From positions 744,001 to 808,000 of the forward strand of contig JAHLLQ010000002.1 of the NCBI GenBank assembly GCA_020444065.1: a stretch of 64,000 nucleotides of DNA, in the 5' to 3' direction. Made by a program: the position numbers and the translations under genes. This DNA comes from a bacterium. Lineage in GTDB: Bacteria > Sumerlaeota > Sumerlaeia > SLMS01 > JAHLLQ01. The notes beneath the pieces were generated by a model. That model did no database searches and had not been told where the DNA came from. It was given only the letters and a program-made list of their open reading frames with translations. Positions 53,577-64,000 of this stretch are shown here, piece after piece. Every line of letters begins with the position of its first letter. The stretch's first letter is position 1.

Positions 53577-55208
53577 GAAGTCCATGCGGCGAACCTGAAT
53601 CGGATCGCGCTCCGGCAGCGGGTGTTCGTGTACCACGGTGCTTCGCGCGGCGACCTCGGGCGGGATGTTGTAATCGACGAAGTAATCAATTCCCTGCGAT
53701 CTCAGATAGTCGATAATCGTACCGCCGTTCTGGCGGTATTCGAAGTACTCGAAGCTGTTGATCAGTCCATCCAGGTTGGTCGCACGACGCTCGGAGAAGA
53801 ATCCCAACTCGCCCGTGTTGAACGCCGCGAGGCGAGCATCTTCCGGAAGGTTCTCGCGAATCCACCGCGCGAGTACAAGGCGTTCGCCGTGAAGATTCGT
53901 TTCGTCGTGGTCGCCGACGTAGCCGACAGCGTTCTTGGCCGCGAACAATGTGATCGCAATAACCAGCAGACCTGCCGAAAAAGTGGGGACGGAGATGCCG
54001 TCGAATCGCGGAAGAGGCCGATTCGGGATGCGGCTGACCATGCGTACGATCAGACCGATCATCAGCGCGAAGTGCGGGCTCTGATACCAGACGCCTCGCA
54101 GCGAGTGGCTTGGTTCGACGGCAATGGAGAGCACGATCGTGTGTACGAAAAGCGCCCCCATCAGCACCAGAACCCCTGGCGCCACGGTGCGATCGCCGTT
54201 GCGAATTGCACGCACCTCAAACACGACGACTGCAATTGTCAGCAGGAAGGTGACGATGTTCTCGGTCCCGTCGGGCGTGATACGATCAATCGGAAAGACA
54301 GCGGGAAGCGTTCGTCCCCAGAGTTCGAAGAACGTTGGCAGCACGGCCGCCCAGTCGATCGGCGCTTTCTTCCACAAGCCGGAGACAGGCACGGAGCTGC
54401 CCCCCATCTTGTAGTTCCCCCAGAAGAGAACGCCGGCTGAAATGCCACAGATTGCGGCTGCGATCGTGACGAACATCGCGCGACGGGGGAGCGGCAGTGA
54501 ATCGCTCCGCAGCAAAACGATTGTGGCGTAGAGGCCGATGATGGCGCTGACGACGGCCGAGTCCAATCGCGCCCAAACATTCAACGCCAGCAGCGCCATT
54601 GTCGTGATGTACCAAGTGGGCGATCGATCTTGGAGGAATCGGAGCAGCGAAATCGCCGCAAGCAGGAACACGATCAGGTGGATTGTGTTCTCCAGCCCCA
54701 TCATCAGGTACTTCCCCTGGCACGCCAGGAAGAACGCCATCGCGCCGGCCAGGATCGCGCCTCGCCAGTCCCAGAGCCGCTTGCCGAACACCATCATCAG
54801 CGGAACAGCCGCGACGTTCAGAATAACGAGCATCCACATCGTGCCGGTCAAGAGTGCGCCCCGCGAATCGAACAGGAATGAGAACGCATAGAGAATCCAG
54901 AACCAGAGAAACTGCACACCGTTCGTTGGGTTCACCGCATCGAATGTCACAAAGCCCATCTGCTTCGCGTACCATGCCGTGTTCAGGTAATAGAACGTGT
55001 CGTCAATCGTGATGTGGCGCACGAGGAAGTCGACGCCTTGGGCCAGCACGTAGATTTCGCGCCCGAGCACGCCCGCACAGAAGAGAATCGCTGCCGCAGC
55101 AATCCAGCGGCATGGACAGGGCCTGGTTTCGTTTTCAGACAACGGGGAACTCCGGAGAGGGTTAGAGCTGATCGAATTCAAGCGGGTACTTGCATCGTGA
55201 GACTGCAT
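53565..55208 (-). CDS. GT-C-like polytopic membrane protein
   Basis: 547 residues as an open frame, with 10-12 hydrophobic helices. The first extracytoplasmic loop has I-T-I-D-D-T-F-Y-Y-L-N, the D-D motif seen in ArnT/PMT-like glycosyltransferases, and the C-terminal soluble part (about 430-540) contains A-F-N-T-G-E-L-G-F-F and G-T-I-I-D-Y-L. The first 47 nt overlap the 3' end of pilT, so a later start is possible, although no in-frame ATG with a clear ribosome site is evident. It could transfer sugar from the product of the adjacent GT2. The family is not pinned down. Confidence 0.72.
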   Translation of the reverse strand: MQSHDASTRLNSISSNPLRSSPLSENETRPCPCRWIAAAAILFCAGVLGREIYVLAQGVDFLVRHITIDDTFYYLNTAWYAKQMGFVTFDAVNPTNGVQFLWFWILYAFSFLFDSRGALLTGTMWMLVILNVAAVPLMMVFGKRLWDWRGAILAGAMAFFLACQGKYLMMGLENTIHLIVFLLAAISLLRFLQDRSPTWYITTMALLALNVWARLDSAVVSAIIGLYATIVLLRSDSLPLPRRAMFVTIAAAICGISAGVLFWGNYKMGGSSVPVSGLWKKAPIDWAAVLPTFFELWGRTLPAVFPIDRITPDGTENIVTFLLTIAVVVFEVRAIRNGDRTVAPGVLVLMGALFVHTIVLSIAVEPSHSLRGVWYQSPHFALMIGLIVRMVSRIPNRPLPRFDGISVPTFSAGLLVIAITLFAAKNAVGYVGDHDETNLHGERLVLARWIRENLPEDARLAAFNTGELGFFSERRATNLDGLINSFEYFEYRQNGGTIIDYLRSQGIDYFVDYNIPPEVAARSTVVHEHPLPERDPIQVRRMDFSAE

Positions 55209-56499
55209 CCTCGAAGGAAATCAATCCCTGCTGGTAGAGCGTCTTCAACGACTTATCCATCGTCACCATGCCCTGCTCCCAACCGGTTTGCATGGTCGAG
55301 AACAACTGCTCCGTCTTACCGGTGCGGACGATCTTGCGAACCGCCGAGTTCGCAATCAGGATCTCGGTCGCGACGACGCGGCCGCGATTTCCCGGCACAG
55401 GCAGAAGCTGCTGGGCGACGATTGCAATGATCGTGTTCGCCACCTGGATGCGGGTCTGTTCCTGCTGGTGCGGAGGAAAGACGTCGATCATTCGATCGAT
55501 CGTTTGGGACGCATCGGGCGTGTGCAGCGTGGCGAAGACGAGGTGACCCGTTTCCGCCGCGATCAGCGCGGTCTGGATTGTTTCCAGATCTCGCATTTCG
55601 CCGATCACGATCACATCCGGATCCTGGCGCAGCACGTGGCGCAACGCCGCCGAGAAAGATCGCGTATCGCTCGTGACTTCGCGCTGCTTGATGATCGAGC
55701 GCTTGTTCGAATGCACGTACTCGATCGGATCTTCGATCGTCACGACCATGCACTGGCGCTCGTTGTTGATCTGATCGACGATGGCCGCCATTGTGGTGGA
55801 CTTGCCGGATCCGGTCGGTCCCGTCACCAGAGCAAGGCCCTGATGTTTCCGAGCGATCTCTTCAACCACTCCCGGAAGTCCCAGCTTGCGGATCGGCTGA
55901 ATGATATCGTTCACGACGCGGAATGCGGCCTCTACGCCACCGCGCTGGCGATGGACGTTAACACGGTATCGCCCGACATCGGGAAGATCCAGCGAGAGAT
56001 CGAGCTCCCATGTTTCGTCGAATTTCTGGCGCTGCACGGGAGTCAGTTGTGTCAGGATCAACTGCTCGCACGCAGCCTTTGTCAGCGGTGGGTAGTTCAA
56101 TGGAACCAGGTACCCGTCGAGACGCAAAGTCGGCGGCACGCCGCGCGAAAGATGCAGATCCGATGCGCCGCGCTCCACCGCCTGATTCAATAGCGAAACC
56201 AGCGACAGCGGCTGATCGCTATTCTTGGGCGCTTCCTTACGTCGGTGCGGGCGTACGACTTCGACGTTGCCTTCCTGGCCTCCCGGAGCGCGCTCGGGCA
56301 GGCGCTGTCCGGGCTGAATCGGGCCCTGTTGCGCCTGCTTCGGCGCGGCGGCCCGCGGCGGCAGCTTTACGCTCGGCGGGTTTGGCGGCGGAGGCGGCCC
56401 TTGCGCTGCGGATGGCGGCCTCAGTGCATCGGGAGACCGCTTCTCCGGCGGGGGAGAATGGGGCGTCTCATCCGGCTTCTTCTTCGGGAACAGACCCAT
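55162..56499 (-). CDS. pilT: Type IV pilus retraction ATPase PilT
   Basis: 445 residues. PilT is the hexameric ATPase that retracts type IV pili. The core (~95-440) shows A-S-D-L-H-L-S, Walker A G-P-T-G-S-G-K-S-T, the Asp box V-T-I-E-D-P-I-E-Y, Walker B I-V-I-G-E-M-R-D-L-E-T, and the His box T-L-H-T-P-D-A. Typical PilT is ~350 residues; the extra ~95 N-terminal residues are a Pro/Arg-rich, probably disordered segment. The start ATG ends at 56499. It stands apart from pilC and the pilins. A PilU-like paralogue is not seen here. Confidence 0.95.
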   Translation of the reverse strand: MGLFPKKKPDETPHSPPPEKRSPDALRPPSAAQGPPPPPNPPSVKLPPRAAAPKQAQQGPIQPGQRLPERAPGGQEGNVEVVRPHRRKEAPKNSDQPLSLVSLLNQAVERGASDLHLSRGVPPTLRLDGYLVPLNYPPLTKAACEQLILTQLTPVQRQKFDETWELDLSLDLPDVGRYRVNVHRQRGGVEAAFRVVNDIIQPIRKLGLPGVVEEIARKHQGLALVTGPTGSGKSTTMAAIVDQINNERQCMVVTIEDPIEYVHSNKRSIIKQREVTSDTRSFSAALRHVLRQDPDVIVIGEMRDLETIQTALIAAETGHLVFATLHTPDASQTIDRMIDVFPPHQQEQTRIQVANTIIAIVAQQLLPVPGNRGRVVATEILIANSAVRKIVRTGKTEQLFSTMQTGWEQGMVTMDKSLKTLYQQGLISFEDAVSRCKYPLEFDQL

Positions 56500-56559
56500 T
56501 GGCGGCGCCTCCTCGGTTCAAATCGTCAACTGCCCAACAGCTTGTCGGGCTTGTGGCCT

Positions 56560-57192
56560 TCAGCGCAAGGGCGATGCGTTGCGCCGCATCACGGCAATCA
56601 GCTCGCGCCCTGCACGGGGCTTGATCGAATCGGGTGCAATGCCGAGTTGCTCGATCTCGAAGCTGGTTCGAAGAAGCGTGCGCAACTCGTTGGCCGTCAC
56701 GTCGAACGGTGGGCCGCCGGGACGCTGCGTATTGAAGAACAGACCCACGAGCAGCCCGCCAGGCCGCAGCAGGTTCGCCATTGCCGTCACGTACTCTTCG
56801 CGGCGGCCCGGACGAATCGAGCAGAAGCAGACGTACTCCACGACGGCGTCGTATGCGCCACGGTACTCGGGCTGCAGCGCCAAGTCGAAGAAGTCCGCCG
56901 CCAGGAGCGTCGCATTCAAATCGCCCAGATTCGTACGCGCATGTTCGATCGCCAGCGGAGACAGATCGACGCCGGTGACATTGTACCCCATCTTTGCCAG
57001 CATCACGACTTCGTGACCATGTCCGCATCCGGGCACGAAAATCCGCGCTGGAGGGGCGGGTTCAGCTTTCGGATCAGAGAAGTAACGGCGCAGCGGGGGA
57101 GCCGGCGCGCCCGTGTTCCAGGCGGCTCGGGCGCCCTGTTCGTAGCTTTCGTTCCAATATTCGGGGTGGTCCGGCGTGAACTGCTCTTTCAC
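56560..57192 (-). CDS. SAM-dependent methyltransferase (TPMT-like)
   Basis: 210 residues. Class I Rossmann methyltransferase resembling the thiopurine/thiol methyltransferase family: V-P-G-C-G-H-G-H-E is motif I, V-T-G-V-D-L-S-P-L-A follows, and L-L-A-A-D-F-F-D and L-R-P-G-G-L-L-V-G are the later motifs. The first residues P-E-Y-W-N-E-S-Y-E fit the TPMT-type N-terminal region. The start is GTG at 57192, which overlaps the stop of the upstream gene by four bases (GTGA). The substrate is unknown; halide, thiol or tellurite methylation occurs in the family. Confidence 0.87.
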   Translation of the reverse strand: MKEQFTPDHPEYWNESYEQGARAAWNTGAPAPPLRRYFSDPKAEPAPPARIFVPGCGHGHEVVMLAKMGYNVTGVDLSPLAIEHARTNLGDLNATLLAADFFDLALQPEYRGAYDAVVEYVCFCSIRPGRREEYVTAMANLLRPGGLLVGLFFNTQRPGGPPFDVTANELRTLLRTSFEIEQLGIAPDSIKPRAGRELIAVMRRNASPLR

Positions 57193-58055
57193 TGTGCCAA
57201 TTCCAGTGCAGAGGTACGCGCATCAAGTATCTGGCGCTCACCGGGGGAGAGGCTGTCGCGCTCCCAGGCCAGTTCCGCGTAGAGCGGCCGCGCCTGGTAG
57301 GATTCTCCACGCATCTCGAAAAGAAGCGCTCGGCGCAGTGCGATCGCGTGCTGCAATGGCATGCCCTCGGAAACTCCGGCGGGGACCGGCACCGACGGAT
57401 CGTCTTCCAGGAGAAGGCTCTCCAGCATCCAGTAGGCTGCCGACGCGCGGGCGCCGACCGAGAGATTCGGACTCGCCATGGCGTACTTCAGAGCGGTCCG
57501 AGCGTCGGCAGGACGACGCGCCTGGACGCAGGCTTCTGCGGCTCCCAGGAATGCGTCCGACTCCAGGTGCTCTGCGGGATTACCGAAGGAGTTTATCAGT
57601 GCCAGGTACTGGTCTGCAGACGCGGACCAGTTGCCGGCCATTGCCTCGCCGCGCGCAATGGCAAGTTGTGCCGCGGCGGCGTTTGCTCCGGTCGGGGCGA
57701 ACTTCAGGTACTCGCGGGCCGAGTTCATCGCGGTCGCGGAATCGCCCGTTGCCTCGGAGACTCTCACAGACAGCCAAAGTGCATCCGAGTAGAAGGGATC
57801 GTTCGGTGGAATTCGTTCTGGTAGACGGGTGGCGGCTTCAGCGGCGCGTTCGATTCGACCGGCGGCCAGGTCCTCTTCTGCCTCGGCAATCATTCGTGCC
57901 GCGGCTTCGCCAGAAAGCGGCCCCGATTCGGGAGCAGTCGTCGTAGAAGTTGTGGTCAAGACGTCGTCCAAAGACAACTGCGCCGCGCCGGCGAATGTTG
58001 GAATCGCCAGCGCGGCCAGAAAGAACGCAGTGCGGATTGAGGTCCGATGGAGCAT
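57189..58055 (-). CDS. Secreted or periplasmic helical-repeat protein
   Basis: 288 residues. Signal peptide (first ~24 residues, A-G-A-A-Q cleavage). The mature part is Ala-rich with alpha-helical repeats resembling TPRs, such as A-R-E-Y-L-K-F-A-P-T-G-A-N-A and A-L-K-Y-A-M-A-S-P-N-L-S. No catalytic motif is visible. It starts 5 nt after the ftsH stop and is coupled to the methyltransferase gene by a four-base overlap, so ftsH-this-methyltransferase form one transcript. The role is unknown; an envelope quality-control partner of FtsH is one possibility. Confidence 0.7.
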   Translation of the reverse strand: MLHRTSIRTAFFLAALAIPTFAGAAQLSLDDVLTTTSTTTAPESGPLSGEAAARMIAEAEEDLAAGRIERAAEAATRLPERIPPNDPFYSDALWLSVRVSEATGDSATAMNSAREYLKFAPTGANAAAAQLAIARGEAMAGNWSASADQYLALINSFGNPAEHLESDAFLGAAEACVQARRPADARTALKYAMASPNLSVGARASAAYWMLESLLLEDDPSVPVPAGVSEGMPLQHAIALRRALLFEMRGESYQARPLYAELAWERDSLSPGERQILDARTSALELAQ

Positions 58056-58060
58056 CGCGG

Positions 58061-60100
<2,040 letters not shown>

Positions 60101-60282
60101 CAGTCAGTGAGAGTCCTTGGTTTCCAGCTTTTGGAGCGATATTCCGGCAGAGCGAAATTCCCACGAAACCTGGTAGCAAGGAGTGTGACAACACCGCCGC
60201 ATTCCAGATTCCCGTCGTCATCGGACCAGTTTCATTCCGCACCGGTCAAGGTCAAACGGCCCAATGACTGGCTTTACTAAAG

Positions 60283-60711
60283 TTAGTCCCGCAGCACCAA
60301 AACCGGGCAGTGGGCGTAGCGCACGATGTGCTCCGCGACCGATCCGATTAACAAATGGGCCGCTCCTGTTCGTCCATGAGAATGGATCACGATCAGTTCC
60401 GCTTCGATCTCCTCGGCGAAGTCGGCCACCTCTCGCGATGGCGATCCGATCCGGATTTCCATGGCGGCTCCTTCATATTCCGGAGCGCTCAACCGGGCCG
60501 CCAGTGCCTCTTCGGCGTGCTCGATTCGGGCCATGTCATTGGACTCCGGCCAGATTACACCCGGCTCCATCGGAGTCAGCGGCGGAATTACATGGATAAT
60601 GTACAGGTCCGATGACTTCGAAACCAGTTCTCGTGCGGTCTTCAGCGCCGTCATCGAGAAGTCGGAGAAATCGAGCGGAACGACGATTTTCTTCTTTGGG
60701 AGCCAACTCAT
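60283..60711 (-). CDS. Universal stress protein (UspA family, ATP-binding type)
   Basis: 142 residues from the ATG ending at 60711 (GGAGG 6-7 nt upstream). A single Usp domain: V-V-P-L-D-F-S-D-F-S at the first strand, and the ATP loop G-R-T-G-A-A-H-L-L-I-G-S-V-A matching G-x2-G-x9-G-(S/T). C-P-V-L-V-L-R ends the domain. It is thus the nucleotide-binding subclass, unlike the tandem protein at 11066. The gene stands alone between ftsH and the rhodanese gene. Induction conditions are not visible in the sequence. Confidence 0.92.
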   Translation of the reverse strand: MSWLPKKKIVVPLDFSDFSMTALKTARELVSKSSDLYIIHVIPPLTPMEPGVIWPESNDMARIEHAEEALAARLSAPEYEGAAMEIRIGSPSREVADFAEEIEAELIVIHSHGRTGAAHLLIGSVAEHIVRYAHCPVLVLRD

Positions 60712-60808
60712 GTCTGCCCTCCGATCCGGCAGGCGAAACACAACCTGCCCATGGGCCCTATCGTAAGGGACCGGGGACGGAAACGCAAGGTAATGGGGGA
60801 GGGGAAGG

Positions 60809-61585
60809 TCAGACTTCTGAGTCGTCTGTGGCCTTGGCGGATTCTTCTGTGGTGGCGGTCTTAGGCTCGGACAGGCGCCACGCCGCCGTGCCGCCGGCAA
60901 GGACACGGGCATCGTGGCCAGCGGCCAGCAATGCCGCCGCCCAGCGCGATGCGTCTGCGGTGCCATCATCCGCGATCACGACGACTTCGTCGCTGCGTGC
61001 GGCGCGATCGACATAGTCGGTCGGTTTGATGTCCCGGGAGAACGCCACGACTTCTGCGCCGGGGATGACTGCTTCCGGGGCTCGCTTCAGATCGCGGGTC
61101 AGTTGGATCACGCGGATCTGCTTTCCAGAGTCGGTGCGTCCCGCTTCATTCAGAAGGGCCTCGCGCAGATCCGCGGCGGTCACCTTCGTCGCAACAGATT
61201 CGGTGCTCGTCCCGGCGGGGGAGACGGTGGGGGCCTTTGCGCGACGCCATGCGGTATAGCCGCCGGTGAGCGTGCGGACTTCGGCCGCCCCGGCATCTTC
61301 CAGCGCGGCCGCGGCCTTGTCGGCTGTCTGGGCGCTGAGATCGTCGTCGACCACGACAATCGTAAGGTCCGTCGGAATGGCCCGATACGGGATCGTTGCC
61401 GCGGGGATGGAGGCTGCTCCGACGATGTGGCCGCGGGCGAAATCCGTCTCGGACCGCACGTCGACGACCATCACGCGCTGCCCGTTCTCGCGCAGAGACT
61501 GAAGGTCCTCCACCGAGATCGGGGTGGCGGCCAATGCGGTCGACGCACAGCCCAGCACCAGCAATGTCACAAGCAGACGAATCAT
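60809..61585 (-). CDS. Secreted tandem rhodanese-like protein without catalytic cysteines
   Basis: 258 residues from the ATG ending at 61585. Signal peptide (~20 residues, A-L-A-A). Two rhodanese-like modules (~24-110 and ~135-235): the first has V-V-D-V-R-S-E-T-D-F-A-R-G-H-I-V-G-A and G-G-Y-T-A-W, the second G-G-T-A-A-W. The active-site loop normally starts with Cys (C-x-x-G-x-R); here the first reads V-V-D-D-D-L-S-A-Q and the second I-A-D-D-G-T-A-D. Neither has cysteine, so sulphur transfer is not expected. It overlaps the stop of the upstream Ig/PKD gene by four bases (ATGA), which confirms the start. Confidence 0.82.
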   Translation of the reverse strand: MIRLLVTLLVLGCASTALAATPISVEDLQSLRENGQRVMVVDVRSETDFARGHIVGAASIPAATIPYRAIPTDLTIVVVDDDLSAQTADKAAAALEDAGAAEVRTLTGGYTAWRRAKAPTVSPAGTSTESVATKVTAADLREALLNEAGRTDSGKQIRVIQLTRDLKRAPEAVIPGAEVVAFSRDIKPTDYVDRAARSDEVVVIADDGTADASRWAAALLAAGHDARVLAGGTAAWRLSEPKTATTEESAKATDDSEV

Positions 61586-63777
61586 CGGACCATCATTCCT
61601 TCCCAAGGCACAGGCGTCGGAGGCGGCACGGAGCGCACTGTGATCACAATCTCATCCGCATCGGTCAGGCCGAGGCTATCCTCGACGGTCAGGCGGAAGC
61701 GAACCGTCTCAACCACGAGCGAACTCGGCGCCGTGAATTCCGGGGTCGCCGTGTCGCCGCCAATCAAAGTCACCGGCGGGCCGGATGTCTGCGTCCACGA
61801 ATAAGACAGGCCATCGCCGATCGATGCGCTGCCATCCAGGTAGACCGTCTGGGTACCATCGACCGTCTGATCAGGGCCGGCGTGTGCGCTCGGCATGCTG
61901 ACCGCAATGATGACGTTCATGGTGTCGCTGGAGGAGCGGGCCTGATTGTCGGTCACGGTCAGTTCCCAGGTCATCAGGGTATTCTCCGTGACCTCCGGCG
62001 CCGTGAAGCGCGGCTCCTTGGTCTGCGGGCTCAGAAGGACAACCGGCGGGCCGACTGTCTGGTTCCAGGAAATGTCCAGCGGCGATGGACCTTGCGTGCC
62101 CGTGGCGTCGATCGTCACGACCTGGCCGGGAATGGCGACCATATCGGGACCCGCGTCTACGATCAGGTTCGGATTGTCGACGCTGATCTGGATAATGCGG
62201 AAGTCCTCGAGCGGAGGGTCGCCGCCGTCGTTCAGACGGAAGGTCACTTCGTAGACGCCGATCTGGCTCATGTCCGGCGACCAACTGAAAGCGCCCGTCG
62301 CGGTGTTGAACGTCGGAGCCGGTCCGGCGGGAATGCCGTCCGTGAACTCCATGGAGTATTCTTCCGTCAGCCCAGTGCTCACCGTGCCGACCAACGTGAA
62401 GTCCAGCGAATTCCCAACGACCACTGCCTTGTCCCCTGGATCGTCGAGAACCGGCTTCTGGCGATAATGAAGCGTGTACTGCCCGGTCGAACCGTAATCG
62501 ACGAGATGGAAGAACGGAGCAGTATCGACGCGGAGCGCAGCGGCGCGTTTGGGGTCGATTCGGAGCTGATCTACCCACGCGTTCTCGACGGGAAGGATTT
62601 TGCCATCTGACCGTTCCGCGCTGACGAAACCGAGATTCCCATTCGCCGGGTCGGGAATGCGCACATACGCCCAGACAGCACCCGGCGCCGTGAAGGTCAG
62701 CGTCGTATCGGGATTGCCCGAGTCGACAACGTTGGATACTCCCGCGGCCACGTGCGTCACCGGAATGTCGGTGCCGTCCGAAGCGTAGATGTTGTCCGGA
62801 ATGAAATCAGGATCCTGGTCCTCGTCGGCGAGGAAATCGAGGATGTCGTCTGAGCCGGGCTCGTCCACTCGCACGTTGTGCACGAGCGTCCGTGTGCTGA
62901 TCCCGTCGATCAACGAGGTCTTTTCTCCGCCGAACTGATCGGCGTGTTTGTAAGTCGCATTGAAGTTGATGAACTCGCCGAGCAACGAGGACGTCATTGT
63001 CCAGCGAACCATGGCAGCCTGCGCCGCCTGCAGATCGCCGATGCTCGCGAGCATCGAAGGTGTGCGAGCCTCGCCGTTTACCTGCGTTCCGAGAATCAGG
63101 AAGCTGACCAGCAGGCCCTTCTCATTCTCGATGATCTCGGGCTGGCCGGTCTTCAACTTCATGCTATTGGCCGGACCGTGCCCATCGTTCGTCACGCGCA
63201 GACCGAATGTGAACGGTTCGCTGCGCTCCTCGATGTTCTCGGTCAGCGGATCGTCACCGATCACCAGGCGCGGGAAGAAGTACTCGAGCTTCAGAAGCGG
63301 CTGGGGATGTACGACGATCGAGTCGGGAAGAACGATCAAATCGACCGGGGCAGTGCCTTCCGGCCCGAGCGAAAGGTCGACGGTGACGTAGTAGCGTTGA
63401 CCGGCGGGATCGCTGCCGCCTGCGCCGACCGTGGGCACGATCAGCCAGGAGGCTTCGCCCGTATCGCCGATTTCAATCCGGCCCGTCCCGTCGACGGCGG
63501 TGACATCCTTCAGTTCCGCATCGCCGACAAAGAAGAGGGCATCCGCGGGATCGCCGTTATTGTCAATAATCGAGATCGCGGCGTTGACGTTGGTCAGCGC
63601 CTTGTCGGTCAGGTTATTGGCAAGCGTCAGTCGCGCGTCGAAGGCGACGCGTTCGAATGTCAGTTCCTGCTTGATCTGAATCTTGACGCGGGCACACGTC
63701 TGCGCAGAGGCGTGTGACACCGCCAGGCCCATCAGGGCGATCAACAGAACGATCCAGTTTGTGGCTCTACACGTCAT
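61582..63777 (-). CDS. Secreted Ig/PKD-domain surface protein
   Basis: 731 residues from the ATG ending at 63777 (a GTG at 63795 would overlap the upstream stop). Signal peptide with cleavage near A-S-A-Q-T. The N-terminal half is beta-rich with a DUF11-like look (L-A-N-N-L-T-D-K-A-L, V-T-N-D-G-H-G-P). Around 460-560 is a cadherin/He_PIG-type module (F-N-T-A-T-G-A-F-S-W-S-P-D). Two PKD-like modules follow (A-G-P-D-M-V-A-I-P-G-Q and A-G-P-D-Q-T-V-D-G-T-Q), each with S-W-x-Q-T-x-G-P-P-V. No enzymatic motif is seen. Probably surface adhesion or structure. The middle gene of a three-gene unit. Confidence 0.82.
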   Translation of the reverse strand: MTCRATNWIVLLIALMGLAVSHASAQTCARVKIQIKQELTFERVAFDARLTLANNLTDKALTNVNAAISIIDNNGDPADALFFVGDAELKDVTAVDGTGRIEIGDTGEASWLIVPTVGAGGSDPAGQRYYVTVDLSLGPEGTAPVDLIVLPDSIVVHPQPLLKLEYFFPRLVIGDDPLTENIEERSEPFTFGLRVTNDGHGPANSMKLKTGQPEIIENEKGLLVSFLILGTQVNGEARTPSMLASIGDLQAAQAAMVRWTMTSSLLGEFINFNATYKHADQFGGEKTSLIDGISTRTLVHNVRVDEPGSDDILDFLADEDQDPDFIPDNIYASDGTDIPVTHVAAGVSNVVDSGNPDTTLTFTAPGAVWAYVRIPDPANGNLGFVSAERSDGKILPVENAWVDQLRIDPKRAAALRVDTAPFFHLVDYGSTGQYTLHYRQKPVLDDPGDKAVVVGNSLDFTLVGTVSTGLTEEYSMEFTDGIPAGPAPTFNTATGAFSWSPDMSQIGVYEVTFRLNDGGDPPLEDFRIIQISVDNPNLIVDAGPDMVAIPGQVVTIDATGTQGPSPLDISWNQTVGPPVVLLSPQTKEPRFTAPEVTENTLMTWELTVTDNQARSSSDTMNVIIAVSMPSAHAGPDQTVDGTQTVYLDGSASIGDGLSYSWTQTSGPPVTLIGGDTATPEFTAPSSLVVETVRFRLTVEDSLGLTDADEIVITVRSVPPPTPVPWEGMMVR

Positions 63778-63785
63778 CGCTTGCC

Positions 63786-64000
63786 TCAATCGCACGGATC
63801 ATTCACGGTGCCGCCGCCACCGCCGCCGCCACCGCCGCCTTGCGCCCAGACTCTACCGCCTCCGGCGCCCGTCGGGCAGTCGCACTTGGTGTACTTGCAC
63901 ATGCAATCGTACATGTCCTTCAGGCCGAGACCGGTCAGGGCCTTGCAGCACGGCGTCACTCCGGAGTCGCCGGTGATTGCGCCGGCCAACTCGCACAGGC
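63786..64000 (-). CDS. Cys-rich protein with a polyglycine tail (5' end outside window)
   Basis: Only the last ~71 codons are in the window; the frame stays open to the edge. The visible part has cysteines in pairs (P-C-C-K, M-C-K, C-D-C-P) and a run of ten glycines followed by T-V-N-D-P-C-D. The cysteine spacing suggests an extracytoplasmic, disulphide-rich domain. It ends 8 nt upstream of the Ig/PKD gene start, so the two are cotranscribed. No family is recognised. Confidence 0.6.
   Translation of the reverse strand, partial: LCELAGAITGDSGVTPCCKALTGLGLKDMYDCMCKYTKCDCPTGAGGGRVWAQGGGGGGGGGGTVNDPCD
63811..63839. repeat. Trinucleotide repeat encoding polyglycine
   Basis: A CCG/CCA trinucleotide tract that on the reverse strand encodes ten consecutive Gly codons (GGC/GGT) in the C terminus of the Cys-rich protein. 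Such tracts can vary in length by slippage. Confidence 0.8.

Overview
The window comes from a Gram-negative, GC-rich bacterial chromosome. An outer membrane is implied by Pal-type OmpA lipoproteins, KdsD (Kdo pathway), an MlaE-type lipid permease and type IV pilus genes. The mixture of G|FTLVE prepilins with a conserved C-P-S-x-G motif, a gingipain-like secreted protease, a TMTC-like membrane/TPR protein and large Ig/PKD secreted proteins resembles uncultured FCB/PVC-neighbourhood phyla (for example Sumerlaeota- or Hydrogenedentota-like lineages). That placement is inference; no rRNA is present. I see no insertion sequence, prophage, CRISPR array or rRNA operon. The genome is dense, with short operons and many hairpin terminators.

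Layout. 1-5.4 kb: Mg2+ transporter MgtE, a secreted GH31-like protein that lacks the catalytic middle of its barrel, and a nitrilase-superfamily amidase. 5.5-11 kb: infB (reverse), a long leader region, an unknown gene and argH. 11-14.3 kb: a tandem Usp-like protein followed by a cation/H+ antiporter fused to an RCK domain and a PTS EIIA domain. 14.3-22.8 kb: a gingipain-like protease, 8-oxoguanine deaminase, a small unknown gene, a Gfo/Idh/MocA oxidoreductase and kdsD. 22.9-33.4 kb: engB, tRNA-Phe, two OmpA-family lipoproteins, addB-addA and an FHA-GGDEF protein. 33.6-34.9 kb: an AhpD-AhpC peroxide-reduction pair. 35-39.3 kb: a four-gene cluster (two GT2 glycosyltransferases, a membrane protein resembling WecA/MraY without catalytic residues, a large helical protein). 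39.4-44.1 kb: bL31, a Trm112/YcaR-like protein, tRNA-Ala, a small anchored protein, mlaE, yaaA and an aldo/keto reductase. 44.2-56.5 kb: pilus functions (pilC, NtrC-type regulator, two pilins, pilT) interspersed with a TMTC-like protein, a PASTA protein, a cysteine-poor bL33 coupled to a ZnuA-like lipoprotein, a branched-chain aminotransferase, a GT2 and a GT-C-like membrane protein. 56.5-64 kb: a methyltransferase, a secreted helical-repeat protein, ftsH, a Usp, and a secreted-protein operon (Cys-rich/poly-Gly protein, Ig/PKD protein, Cys-less double rhodanese).

The most notable theme is four recognisable enzyme or binding folds whose key residues appear lost: the GH31-like protein, the WecA/MraY-like protein, the ZnuA-like protein and the tandem rhodanese. 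Other points for follow-up are the antiporter-RCK-EIIA fusion next to a Usp protein, the coupling of a zinc-free bL33 with a ZnuA-like lipoprotein lacking His ligands, and the unusually long infB leader.
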